The notes under the pieces are model-generated. The model was not told the origin of the DNA and made no database searches. It was given only the letters and a program-made list of their open reading frames with translations. A program made the translations under genes and the position numbers. From Phytophthora colocasiae (taxonomy: Eukaryota > Oomycota > Peronosporomycetes > Peronosporales > Peronosporaceae), in assembly GCA_018806915.1 (NCBI GenBank), contig JAGKQI010000081.1:1202116-1266115 (forward strand): a stretch of DNA of 64,000 nucleotides, given 5' to 3'. This document shows, piece by piece, positions 42,414-54,331 of the stretch (positions are counted from its first letter, which is position 1; the number at the start of each line of letters is the position of its first letter).

Positions 42414-42970
42414 CAGGGATAGGAAAAATACAATATCATACGGATTGGAGGCCTTCATCCAAGCCAATAAATAATTGAGTTATTGCCAATTTTTTCGACA
42501 ATGTCAACCAAGTCAGTAGGTCACATGAATATGTGACACTATGTCGTCTTTTCTCATGAGTTTTTGAACGAGTTGGTTGCTGTCGATGCGCCTGGATTCA
42601 GGAGGGGTTACCTCGAGAACCCTCCCACCGCGTCCAACCTCTCCAACCAACACACACAAGTCATAGTCCGAATTCCTCGACATCATACATACAACACACA
42701 AATCAACTGATATAATATAATTCAGTTAGGAAATGACAAGCAACTGTAATAACCCGTGTGCCCTGTGTGCAAACGTGGCCACACCACCCGTTTGGCGATA
42801 GTTCTCGCTACCATCCATTGGCAAAGCAACCACACATGTCAACGACATTTGGCTATGGCCAAGATTGACCTGTATAAAAAATTGCATGTTATTGGGGTTG
42901 AGGAGCAATAAATTATTGCAATATGACATTGCCAATATCGGCAATAGTTACGGAAAATTACCAAACCCTG
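42414..42970 (+). mobile_element. hAT-type MITE, copy C (in P5)
   Basis: 557 bp, ends CAGGGATAGG and AAACCCTG, target duplication TTGCCCAC at 42406-42413 and 42971-42978. Nearly identical to copies A and B over its length. Confidence 0.9.
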
Positions 42971-43266
42971 TTGCCCACAACACATTCAGCTTTGGACGTG
43001 ACGGTTCCGAATGTCGCGTGGGAAGCAGTAGTGTTGGCTGCGTCGGATGGAGCCGAAGCCAGCGTAGTGGCGAGGATGACGGCAGAGATGCTTGAAAGAA
43101 GACTTGGTGCCATGGCGTAGAATTGGAGAATGACCACTTCCGTTCGAGTGAAGTTAGCCGAAACATCACCTCAACGGTGACACTATGTATGCGACTCAGC
43201 GGTGAAGCGAATTCTGCTCCTCCATCCGGTGTTGTACAACACTAGGTATCAATGAGATCATTGGCT

Positions 43267-43350
43267 ATGTGGCATCAGACCAACTGCTACAAATGTGCTG
43301 TTAGCCCCATGTGGCATCAGACCAACTGCTACAAATGTGCTGTTAGCCCC
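43267..43350 (+). repeat. 42-bp tandem duplication
   Basis: Two perfect units beginning ATGTGGCATCAGACC at 43267 and 43309, followed by the first bases of a third. Noncoding. Confidence 0.9.
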
Positions 43351-44317
43351 ATGTGGCTGTGGGATCTCTTTGTTGTTTGAATTCAAGTTTCGCATTTGCA
43401 ACATAATGTGCTAATGTCATGCAGAGCATGTATTTTAGAAAGGATACCATGTATTCTAGCCATGCCAAAGATTTAGTGATCACCACCACTGTGCACAGCA
43501 CTCAAATTTACATGAACTCAGAAAATTATCGCGAAGGTGATGGCTTTCCAGTGAGCATCGCAGCCACCAAAAGGAAGGTACAGCGCATGTAATTGTGTTC
43601 ATCATTTGAGTTGTTTATTCAGCTGTATTCGAGGAAAACGTCGCTACGTACTCGAAGGCTCACAGCCAAACAGCAAAACTAGCATTCCCAATCTCATGCG
43701 AGTGGTAGCTTCATCGTGAACGAGTTGAACGCACAACAAGCACGTCAGGATTGACTCCTGTCTACACGTGGTGTTCCTGTTGGTGGCAGCAGTGGCTAGG
43801 TATTGGCCACGGCGTAGGTTATAGTGCAGCATGTTGGTTGTGCTGACTCACGTTTTACTGATGTCCCATCCTTGCTTGGTGTTCGTAAAGGAGTGTTTGC
43901 ACGAACCGTGCTGCACGATAATTGTACAGTGCAGCGACGTTTATGGTAAACAGAAGACGGTGGTGACCATTGCTTGCTGCAATTTGAAGTTAGATGCGTT
44001 TAATGCGAAGGGCGTACTGGGGTTTGCCTTCGCATGAACTAGGCGAAAATAGTCGTCCTACATGTAGGATACGTCTTAGAAGAAACGTGTTTCACGTAAA
44101 ACGAAAGTTGTGTTCAACAATTTGTACAGTAGCCCCCATCTCGTGCGTGCTCACAGGTAAAGGAGACTTCCTTAGATTGCTAACGTACTAGGTTTTGTAT
44201 GCGAAACACCAGAGCGGACCTGTACAATGAATGTACTATCGGTCAAGTCTGAGAAGTAATACCGGTACATGCACGGCCCAAGCTCACTCACTTGATGCAA
44301 CAGCATCGGACCATTAT

Positions 44318-44326
44318 CAATTTCTC
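44318..44326 (+). promoter_or_regulatory. FPR-like motif upstream of P6
   Basis: CAATTTCTC matches CAWTTTNYY exactly and lies 7 nt before the ATG at 44334, preceded by ACCATTAT, an initiator-like match. The equivalent block occurs in the other five paralogs. Confidence 0.6.
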
Positions 44327-44333
44327 CTCAAGT

Positions 44334-45920
44334 ATGCGGACATGCAGCTTCTCGGCCGCGATTCTCGCAAGCTCTTTGGCAGTGACGTCGGTTGCTATTG
44401 AGTTTGGCGGTGAGAATGATGTCACTCAAACTGCAGGCACCGTCGCTCCAGGCAACTTCGGGGACACGAACCAGTGGATGCAAACGGCGTCTTCCTCGAA
44501 CAATGTGCCTATGATGACCCCCAGTGGTGTTGGATCTCAAGACTGGACCACACCTACGATGACAGACTCTCCTTCCATGTTTAGTAGCACCGGGAGTCAA
44601 GGTTGGACGCCACCAAGTGGAACTGGAGATCAAGGCTGGGCACCATCAAGTGGTACTGGAGACCAAGGCTGGACGCCTTCGATTGACTCAAGTGGGGGTG
44701 CCACGCCAGGGACAGAGTATGGGAGTCTTGAATGCAGTGGATCGGGTGAAGGTCCTACGGATAATTACGGCAGTCTCGAGTGTAGTGGGTCCGATGAGGA
44801 AGAAATTCCTTCGACTACAGGATCTTCCGACACGCCAATGGTGACGGCATCTCCTTCGACCGATCAGAACTCGCCACCAATCAGTGCTTCTTCGTCAAGC
44901 ACACCAACCTCTGCAGCCTCAGGCGAGTACGAAAGTTCCATCCCTACGACGTCCAGTGAGACTACAATGAACAGTGGCGTTGGGAACGAGGAAGATTCCT
45001 CGCAGACATCTCAAATATCTCCAACTTCGTCCTCGAACACGCCGTCGACAGTGGAATCGAGCGGAACAGGCCAACAAGAGCAACAACCAGCAGGAGAATC
45101 GTCTAGCAACACGACAAGCCGCACACACGCTACGTTTGGTACCATCACGTCCAAGACTGGCGAATGTGTTGTCGGTGACCCCAACACTTACATCAGCCCC
45201 AAAGATCTGGACTGGATTTGGAACAACCGGATGAAGGCCGAGGTAGAACCGTACAACAATTGGATCATGGACCACATTGTTGCCAACAAGGGGACGTTAA
45301 ACTACTGCGTTCGTTGGGAAAGCAGCACGACGGTACTCACCAAGGAGATCGCGAAGAAGCTTCAGCCCATGTTGACCCGTCAACACGCTGCGTGGAACCG
45401 CTGGCTTATTGGCTACGACTGCTGGCCGTACGACGAGATCAAGGTTAACATCGTGGGGTTCGCTGCGAAGAAGGCTTCAGACTTGGGTTGGTCGGATAAT
45501 TCCATGGGAAAGCTTTACATCGGTGACTTGGACAAGGACGGCGCTCCTCAATGTCCCGAGAACTGCTACCGTTCTGTAGATGGGTCCCCCGGTGGATACT
45601 CGGAATCCAGTGGATGTAAAGGTAAACCGTTTGACGTCTCCCTCTGGCCCAAGCAAGGTCTGGGTGGTGGCTGGGGGACGTACTGGGGACAGCAAGTGAA
45701 TCTTGATGATATGCTGGAACACCTGGACGACGATGAACTTGAAATCGTCTCGCACGAAATGGGGCACGGCTTCGGACTGCCAGATTTCTACCAAGAGCCC
45801 AAGCCTGACAACTTCCCGCCCACCCTCATGGATGCGTTCACTTCATCTTCTGTCCGTGACACGGACGGCTGGATGCTGCGTCGCGTACTGGAGAGCAAGA
45901 AAGCCAACTACAAGTTCTAG
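44334..45920 (+). CDS. Secreted metzincin-like zinc protease P6 (intact)
   Basis: 528 aa from ATG 44334, chosen because the signal peptide (FSAAILASSLAVTSVA) starts there and the promoter motif lies just upstream. The mature N-terminus EFGGENDVTQTAGTVAP is shared with P1-P3. A Gly/Thr/Ser linker with SQGWTPPSGTGDQGW repeats and two YGSLECSGS blocks runs to about residue 270. The catalytic half has the family cysteines and HEMGHGFGLPD at 474-484 (H474, E475, H478, D484), then LMDAFTSSSVRDTDGWMLRRV. The C-terminal end matches P4/P5 rather than P1-P3, so the array has two subfamilies. Appears functional. Confidence 0.85.
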   Translation: MRTCSFSAAILASSLAVTSVAIEFGGENDVTQTAGTVAPGNFGDTNQWMQTASSSNNVPMMTPSGVGSQDWTTPTMTDSPSMFSSTGSQGWTPPSGTGDQGWAPSSGTGDQGWTPSIDSSGGATPGTEYGSLECSGSGEGPTDNYGSLECSGSDEEEIPSTTGSSDTPMVTASPSTDQNSPPISASSSSTPTSAASGEYESSIPTTSSETTMNSGVGNEEDSSQTSQISPTSSSNTPSTVESSGTGQQEQQPAGESSSNTTSRTHATFGTITSKTGECVVGDPNTYISPKDLDWIWNNRMKAEVEPYNNWIMDHIVANKGTLNYCVRWESSTTVLTKEIAKKLQPMLTRQHAAWNRWLIGYDCWPYDEIKVNIVGFAAKKASDLGWSDNSMGKLYIGDLDKDGAPQCPENCYRSVDGSPGGYSESSGCKGKPFDVSLWPKQGLGGGWGTYWGQQVNLDDMLEHLDDDELEIVSHEMGHGFGLPDFYQEPKPDNFPPTLMDAFTSSSVRDTDGWMLRRVLESKKANYKF

Positions 45921-46266
45921 TTGGGCTCACTCACACTGCGATCTGTAAGGAGTTAGTTTCTTCAACATACGTGTATGTCAGTGCAATCGGATATGGAGTG
46001 TATGCTTTTCGCGGGTCGATCTTGACGAGAAAAAAAAAACTGAATACGTTTATACCGTCTGCCCGTTTCCAAAGTTTGCGTGATGGCAAGATTATAGACG
46101 CGATAATACATGCACATGCCTGCACATCACGATACGGTTTGTATGTCTCGGGTCTCGATCATCACGTGGAGCGTGACGCTCAATCGGTTCTTGTAACCTC
46201 GTGATTCTTTCATTATAAATTTTTATCACCGGAACAACAGCGACCTGCCCAAGGGAAAAACCAAAC

Positions 46267-46788
46267 ATGCCACCAGTAAAGCGTCGACGTGTAGCTGCTC
46301 GATGCAGTGTACCTGAGTGCAAGAAGCAAGTCCAGACCCGGAGGTTGTGCAAAGCTCATGGAGGAGGTGTCCGTTGTCGTGGACCGAACTGCACGAAACT
46401 AGCGCAAAGTCGTGGTTTGTGCGTCGCGCACGGTGGAGGGCGAAGATGTAACGTTGAAGGGTGCGGCAAACTGGCGCAGTACAAGGGTTTGTGTCTTTCG
46501 CACGGAGGTGGACGATATTGCAGCGTTCCAGGATGTCACAAATTCGTGCAGCTTCGAGGCTGTTGCAAGGCACATTTGAAAATGAAGGAGGCTCAAGCGG
46601 CATCAGATTCTGTTCCTACAGTCCCTGATCATGTTCCGTCGAGTCCAGCGTCGAGACTTGACATTGGTTTCGTGATGAATTCATGGGACTACTCTGGTGG
46701 GGTTTCTGACAACCTACGAAGGATTCCATGCACGACGATCTGTGCAATGCCAGAGTATGTTGATGGATACTGCTTTTCAATCCCGTAG
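46267..46788 (+). CDS. WRKY19-like Cys/His repeat protein
   Basis: 173 aa, intronless. After a basic start (KRRRVAAR) come four repeats of about 25 residues of the form C-x4/5-C...-C-x2-HGGG (e.g. CSVPECKKQVQTRRLCKAHGGG), each a probable zinc-binding loop. The fourth lacks the GGG. This repeat family is abundant in oomycetes and often annotated WRKY19-like from similarity to part of a plant protein; there is no WRKYGQK motif, so it is not a WRKY factor. Nuclear or nucleic-acid binding is a guess. Confidence 0.8.
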   Translation: MPPVKRRRVAARCSVPECKKQVQTRRLCKAHGGGVRCRGPNCTKLAQSRGLCVAHGGGRRCNVEGCGKLAQYKGLCLSHGGGRYCSVPGCHKFVQLRGCCKAHLKMKEAQAASDSVPTVPDHVPSSPASRLDIGFVMNSWDYSGGVSDNLRRIPCTTICAMPEYVDGYCFSIP

Positions 46789-47055
46789 ATCAGTGGCGAG
46801 ATAGATATCCCCTGTTCGAGACGCGATAAAGTACACGCTCTTATAAATTACCCTCACCCTCCACCACCCTTACTCTCTTCCCCTATCTATTCCTTTCCTA
46901 ACGCCCCCCTCCAATCGTACCGCTGACAGAAACTTCAGGTAGTGCTCTACAAGTCTATTGATTTAAATTAAGCTATTAATAAGCTAAGCTATTAATAAAA
47001 TTATATTATCGAGCAGATTTAATTCAAAATTCAGCATTAAATCCCAGAAATCGAG
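46789..47055. other. Intergenic region
   Basis: Less than 300 bp. Contains TATTAATAAGCTAAGCTATTAATAA, a short direct repeat of AAGCTATTAATAA. No gene. Confidence 0.4.
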
Positions 47056-48252
47056 ATGGACATGGAGATGACTTCGTCCACTGCCGCTGACAGCCCCATA
47101 CGTCGACGCGGGCCCAAGCCGCTTCTTTCTATTGAGCAAGAGATGCAGCTAGTGCAGTGGGTACAGTCGCAGCAGCTCGAGGGTCACCGCGTCTCTCGTG
47201 ACGGTGTCATTGCGCAGGCCCAAAAAATTCTGCACAAGAGTAAAAATTCTGATCAAAAGCTTGGTATGGGGTGGTGCAACCGCTTCATGGCAAGACATCC
47301 AGGTCTTAGCTTACGTCCTGGGGGTTCTGCAGTCACTCAGCAGGAAATTCCAGCTTTATCCGAGCCAGCTAATGTGAATTTTACGTTAAATAATTCTGAG
47401 GCTCAAGAAGCAGCGAGTGAGGACGTAAAGCAGTCGGACACATTGCAAGATGAAGCTGATACAGCTGAACGGGTGATCAAGACGAGGAAATATAACAGGA
47501 AGCACATGGAGGCTGCTGTGGAGATGTACTTGGCTGGGAGACCCATGAGTGACGTAACTGAGCATTTCCCGTTGCTGCATCAGCGGACAATTCGACGTCG
47601 AGTATTGCGTGTACAGCGTGGAGAAGTTGACAAGAGAAGAGGACCGAGGCCGCTGCTGGAGGGGGAACCTGAGCAAGAATTGGTGGACTGGATCTTAGAG
47701 ATGCAGAGGCAAGGCACTAAAGTGACCAAGAAGGACATTCTTGCTCGAGCAAATGAGCAGTATCGAGCGCTGGTAGGAGCAGAAGCTGACGACAATCGAC
47801 TTAAAGAAGGCTGGTTGCGCAGATTTAAAGAGAGACACCCCGTGTTGTCGGGTAAGGCTCCAACAAACACGCGGTTAAAGGAGGAAGACCCAAGTTCAGA
47901 GGATGAAAGCCCAAGTGAAGAGAAGAAGGAAGTAGAAGTGGGTGAAGGCCAGAATCAACTGAAGACCGAAAGGAGTGGAGATGAAGAGAGCTCCGTGTCG
48001 ATCAAGAGACAGAAGACGCAGGAGGAGGAGTCTGTTCACAGCTATTCACAGCCAAAGCCTCGTGGGTCTATCTTGGCTGAGCGACGTCAGACGGGAAAAG
48101 CTGCTCATTTGGAGAAGCTGGATGCTATTTTACAGTCAAACAAGCGACTGGAGGAGATGCAGCGTCAGCAGCTCGAGATGCTCCAAAAGCTCTGCGCCTC
48201 CAACAAGGCTTTGTCTTCTATAACAGGAGGCAAGAGAAGCACGAGCGACTAA
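47056..48252 (+). CDS. Protein with two CENP-B-type helix-turn-helix domains
   Basis: 398 aa, intronless. Two similar units, about residues 16-88 (RRGPKPLLSIEQEMQLVQWV...GWCNRFMARHPGL) and about 194-275 (RRGPRPLLEGEPEQELVDWI...GWLRRFKERHPVL), match the CENP-B/Tc5 DNA-binding HTH. Between them (about 140-190) is a psq-like HTH (KYNRKHMEAAVEMYL...RRRVLRV). The acidic C-terminus ends in a Gln/Leu coiled coil (about 350-385). No DDE transposase domain follows, so it looks like a domesticated pogo/Tigger-type DNA-binding protein. Its stop is only 19 nt before the next ATG. Confidence 0.8.
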   Translation: MDMEMTSSTAADSPIRRRGPKPLLSIEQEMQLVQWVQSQQLEGHRVSRDGVIAQAQKILHKSKNSDQKLGMGWCNRFMARHPGLSLRPGGSAVTQQEIPALSEPANVNFTLNNSEAQEAASEDVKQSDTLQDEADTAERVIKTRKYNRKHMEAAVEMYLAGRPMSDVTEHFPLLHQRTIRRRVLRVQRGEVDKRRGPRPLLEGEPEQELVDWILEMQRQGTKVTKKDILARANEQYRALVGAEADDNRLKEGWLRRFKERHPVLSGKAPTNTRLKEEDPSSEDESPSEEKKEVEVGEGQNQLKTERSGDEESSVSIKRQKTQEEESVHSYSQPKPRGSILAERRQTGKAAHLEKLDAILQSNKRLEEMQRQQLEMLQKLCASNKALSSITGGKRSTSD

Positions 48253-48271
48253 GCAGTCGCGTCTGTTCATC

Positions 48272-49087
48272 ATGAGGCGCTATCTGCTCGGGTGTATCTT
48301 GCTACACGTAGTGAGCCATGCTGATGCTGTGACTTTGCCAACGAGCTGTTCGCGACGATGTGGGGACTTTGAGCAGTGCTTTGTCTACAACGACGTTGAG
48401 TACTGCGCTCCAATCTGCGCTCCTGGTCGGTGTCCTGAGACTATGAACTGTATCCTTCGAGGTGTCGCACCATGCACAAGTGAGCTGTGCTTGCCCGAAG
48501 CTGTTTGTGAACCTCGCCAATCCTCAATTGTAAGTACCAGCACAGCCACTTCTTCGTGCAAATTGAACTGCCAACTCGTGAGCTCCCCAGTTTGCGGTTC
48601 GAATCAAGTGTCGTACGCCAACTCGTGCTTTTTAAAGCAAGCTCGATGCATGACTGGGAAGCAAGATCTTGTGGTAGCTTCTCGAGGATTATGCGAAGGT
48701 GAGAAGGCTCTCAACGCTGAGTACAATCCAGTGCCAACCCCAGCACCGACCTCTAGTAGTGACGATGCTTGCTTGGCAACCATAACATGCTCGGATGTCC
48801 TGGATCCGCTGTGCACAAGTGCTGGAACCATGCGCAACTTGTGTTACCTTACACGTGAACAACGCTGCAGCCAGAACCCACCAACACTGATCCGTAGCGG
48901 CGCCTGCGAAGACTCAAACGTGATGCCTCTGTGTCCAGCCTCATGTACACAAACTTACAGCCCTGTGTGCGCTTCCAACGGCCAAGTATACGGCAACGAG
49001 TGTCTGTTCCGTCAAGCCAAATGTGCGCGACTCGATCTGCTCGCAGTGAACATTGAGCTCCGAAGTATGTCAGAATGCGAGGAATAG
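48272..49087 (+). CDS. Secreted Kazal-type protease inhibitor
   Basis: 271 aa. Signal peptide residues 1-19 (LLGCILLHVVSHADA). Cysteine-rich throughout: an N-terminal 10-Cys block (about 26-82), then Kazal-like units CKLNCQLVSSPVCGSNQVSYANSCF (about 96-141), a variant unit around CLATITC...LCYLTREQRC (about 167-213) and CPASCTQTYSPVCASNGQVYGNECLF (about 221-269). Kazal domains inhibit serine proteases; secreted oomycete members can target host apoplastic proteases. Its 5' leader can be at most 19 nt unless transcription starts inside the upstream gene. Confidence 0.85.
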   Translation: MRRYLLGCILLHVVSHADAVTLPTSCSRRCGDFEQCFVYNDVEYCAPICAPGRCPETMNCILRGVAPCTSELCLPEAVCEPRQSSIVSTSTATSSCKLNCQLVSSPVCGSNQVSYANSCFLKQARCMTGKQDLVVASRGLCEGEKALNAEYNPVPTPAPTSSSDDACLATITCSDVLDPLCTSAGTMRNLCYLTREQRCSQNPPTLIRSGACEDSNVMPLCPASCTQTYSPVCASNGQVYGNECLFRQAKCARLDLLAVNIELRSMSECEE

Positions 49088-49187
49088 GATATAAAGGTTG
49101 CCTTGTTTTAATCTGTTCCGCGTTCAGCTTTTCTTCGTATCCCTACAAACATCCAACAGAGGAAAGAGGTATCTCAAGTTCACAAAC

Positions 49188-51263
<2,076 letters not shown>

Positions 51264-54200
51264 AGACTCGGAGAGGGAGCTACACGGCGGGTGCGCGCAG
51301 CTTCGTAACGGGGTTAAAAGCGCTTCGAGACTGCCGTAAAGAAAACGGGTGCCGGAATACCGGTAAAGAACCGGTAAGATGGGAGAGCCTACGTATATGT
51401 CGGGTGGTGCAAATTGATCCTTAAGTACGAAATATTCATGCACCGGAAGTAGTTGTCGGTAGCTTTGCTTGCTTGGAAGCGCTTGCTTTGTCGGTTGTTG
51501 CTTGCATGTGCATTGTGCACGCACTTGTTTGTCTCAAAGCAGGATAGCACAAAGGCAATTCATTCTGTGTTGCCTTCCTCCGACTTGTATTTCAATGCCA
51601 TGGTGAACTCCCACGCACTTATGTGTACGTGTGTGCTACAGCACTGCTACCAGCACACGATAGAACTTCACACCTGTGGCTTGAGCGTACATTTTTTATT
51701 GTCGACGGTTGCAACGTCTTGGCGATCACCAGCAGTTCGCTTGTACGTCCGCGAACATACACGCTGTAGCACATGGTGCTCGTGCGTTGTTCAAAGCTCG
51801 TAAAGGCGGATCGTTGCAGGATTCAAAGAAAGTGAAGCTCGACTGCAGCAAGTACATGTTCATGTAATAATACCGACAGTACACTCAATTCCAAAACTCT
51901 ACTGCAACAAAGCAGTTGTTCGAGGTCATAGCTCAATAGCCAATTCTCGTATGTGAATCACACAATTCAAAGGCATGGCCAACTCTCATTTCTGATAACA
52001 ACGCTGATCGTATGAAGCCCCAGAAGATGCGTATGGAGTCCCCAGTTCTACTTCGTGTGGCAAGATCGTATGCGGTTGGAGCACCAGCCAGCCTCGGCCT
52101 TCATTCCTCAATTCGCTTCACCACCACAACCCCACCTCTCCACCTCGACGACCATGACTTGGTCCTCCTTGTTGGTTGCATTGGCGCATGCTCTCGTGCA
52201 GCTGCTTCCGTTGCTACCCTAATGGCATTCGCTGGGCAAACTCGACCCCCCCCCCTCGCTCCCTGGTAAGCCCTGACCGCGGGCCCCATTAAGCCACTAC
52301 GAAAAACCGACAAAGGCTTCAAGGACATCCAGAAGGGCGTCATTAGCGTCGAACTGGCCACCGTCCCCATTGATCATACGTTCAAGACGTCACCAGACCC
52401 CTCCGAATGCATCGATTTTGTCTTCGACATTCCACAGAGGGCGGAAAACCAACTCCGAATCCAGTACGCCAAGGAGAGCTGCAACGTTGGTAAGCGTTCA
52501 GGCACTTCCGGAGGAGCTGCGCCAATGCAACCACCAGTTCAACAAGGAGGACCAAGTCATGGTCGTCGCGATGTTGGAGTGGTGGGGTGGTGGTGGTGAA
52601 GCGAATTGAAGAATGAAGGCCGAGGCTGGTTGGTGCTCCACCCGACCTGTGCTTCATACGATCTTGCGTAGAACTTCTGGGGTTTCATACCTGCTTTTCT
52701 GGGGCTTCATACGATCAGCGTTGTTATCAGAAATCCGCACAAGGCCACATATATTGGGCTCGTCGTGAGGTGATGCTCGAGAAGGAGTCCGACGGGAGAG
52801 GCCACTAGCATCGCTTATTGAAAACGGCGCTACATGTGGACCGCGCACAAGGTTAAAAACTTTTTCTCAATGAACGATTTTTTTAAAAGTTTTGCGTGGC
52901 AATTCTCATGGCCGCCTTGCAGCTCATTCTCAGAGCCTACAGCAGCTCACAGCTTCTTGTTTCGTATGCACATTGCAGTCGCTGGTTAAAAATCCATTAC
53001 TTACCGACACCTGTCCTCAGCTGTCAGCAGTCGTCTCATGGCTGGCGTCGCAAGAAGAGCAGGATTGCTGGGTTCACGGCATCACGCCCGCACTCGTAGC
53101 AAGTGGAAGTTGGCACCAATATCCTCTTGGGTGGAGCTCCTCGCCCGAACGCCAGAATCGATCAAGCAGCGCTACGTTCCAACCAGATGCAGGTCCTTTC
53201 AAAATAAGAAACAGTACTTGGCGCAATTTCATACCAGCGAAATTTCATACTCTCCCGCATCTCGCGATCTTTTTTGGCGACTTCAACTGCATTCGCTGTG
53301 CCTCGAACATCATTCAACATGGAGCATGAGTCATGCCGCACCATTTCGTTGACTCTACGAGCAAGGCAACGATCAAGAGCGGCCGCGCACCGAGAGGAAG
53401 TCACCAACGGCAAGTGGACCGTCACTTTGGCGTTCGAAACAGGCAGACTGCCCGCCCGCTCGAGTCGAAGGAAGGAAGAGTTCCTTGCAAATCTCCAACT
53501 CGCGTGTTTCTGCTAAAGCAGTGCTTTGCTGTGCGGGCGTCTTGATTCAAGAGTCTTTGAAGTGAGTTTGGTGATGGTGCATGTTGAGCCCCGGTGTTAC
53601 CTGCACACGCTCACGGTTGGTAGCAGTCGCTGCATTGCCGCATGGCATGCGGCGGACACATCTTGGCCCGCGTGCCAGCCCAGCCCAGCCGAGCTCGGAC
53701 TCCGAGTCGGAGCTCACCACAGCCTGCGTCGCAAGTCGCAAGTGCAATACACCGCCGATTGAAGCTCGCAAATCAAAGAAAAAAACTTGCGAAAAATGCG
53801 GGAATCTACTCGCTGTGCCGCCGACCTTGCAAGCTGCAGCCCTCTTGAGCAAGCCATGCATATGTAGCCCTGCCATCTATCTCTTCGCTACGGGTAAAGC
53901 ACGCCAGCGAGGTGAAGTAGTTGTTCGAGGTCAAATGGATAGAATATCGATGGCTTTCAAACGGCCGTTTCAGGCACCGCAGGACGTTCCATCTAATCAG
54001 TAAACTAGGTTAGGGTTCAATTCTAGCAGGTAGTATTCAGTATGTAAGCAACAGTTCGAAGTCATCGAATAATCTAAGTGATACCACAGTACTATTGAAT
54101 ATGACAGGTCTGTCTCGTCCAGGCTCGATTCGTGTGGTCTGACTCGCAGAGAAGAGCCAGGAGCTGCTCGTCTGCATCGTCGTGCGCTCGCCTGCTTTTC

Positions 54201-54331
54201 CCAAGGCACGGGTCGCCACCAAGTTCCCTCTTGCCACCATTATTCCTTTATCGCCGTCGTTGTGAGTTCCTTTCCAAGTGGCTACAGTAACCAACCTCCA
54301 GCGACATTTTAGCAAACACCAACCAACAGAT
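51264..54331. other. 3.1-kb region without a confident gene
   Basis: Holds the foldback element at about 51990-52737. Elsewhere several ORFs of 60-145 codons overlap on both strands with no recognised domain. 53690-53710 has GC-rich short repeats (CAGCCCAGCC, GACTCCGAGTCGGAG). Promoters of the kinase and of the PDZ-like gene must lie at its edges. Confidence 0.4.
51990..52737 (+). mobile_element. Foldback element with long inverted repeats and a captured coding fragment
   Basis: 51990-52195 and 52530-52737 are inverted copies with mismatches and small indels, sharing TTCTGATAACAACGCTGATCGTATGAAGC at the tips and the run around TCAATTCGCTTCACCACCAC inside. The unique middle (about 52285-52495) reads as clean coding sequence (KTDKGFKDIQKGVISVEL... 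IDFVFDIPQRAENQLRIQYAKESC) without start or stop. I found no clear target duplication. Captured host gene sequence is an inference. Confidence 0.65.

Larger units (their letters stand above)
41105..43112 (-). pseudogene. Secreted metzincin-like protease paralog P5, split by two MITEs
   Basis: Gene pieces 43112-42979, 42405-41968 and 41397-41105. The first has a signal peptide and HATFGTVTSK; the second NPNTYLSKDDLDWIWNN, NYCIRWDSD and NCWPY; the third FDISLW, WGQQVN and HEMGHGFGLPDFY. Each join falls inside a perfect 8-bp duplication (TTGCCCAC; GTTTACCG), and removing one MITE plus one duplication at each place leaves an open frame. Hence the gene was intact until two separate insertions of the same MITE family in opposite orientations. 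Confidence 0.9.
43113..44333. other. Divergent intergenic region between P5 and P6
   Basis: P5 and P6 are transcribed away from each other from this 1.2-kb space. A P5 promoter-like block (TCATTCTCCAATTCTACGCC on the minus strand) lies at its left edge, and CAATTTCTC at 44318-44326 at its right. No gene in between. Confidence 0.5.

Noticed and set aside
46267..46788. True WRKY transcription factor
   Set aside because: No WRKYGQK motif; only the Cys/His-GGG repeats are present.
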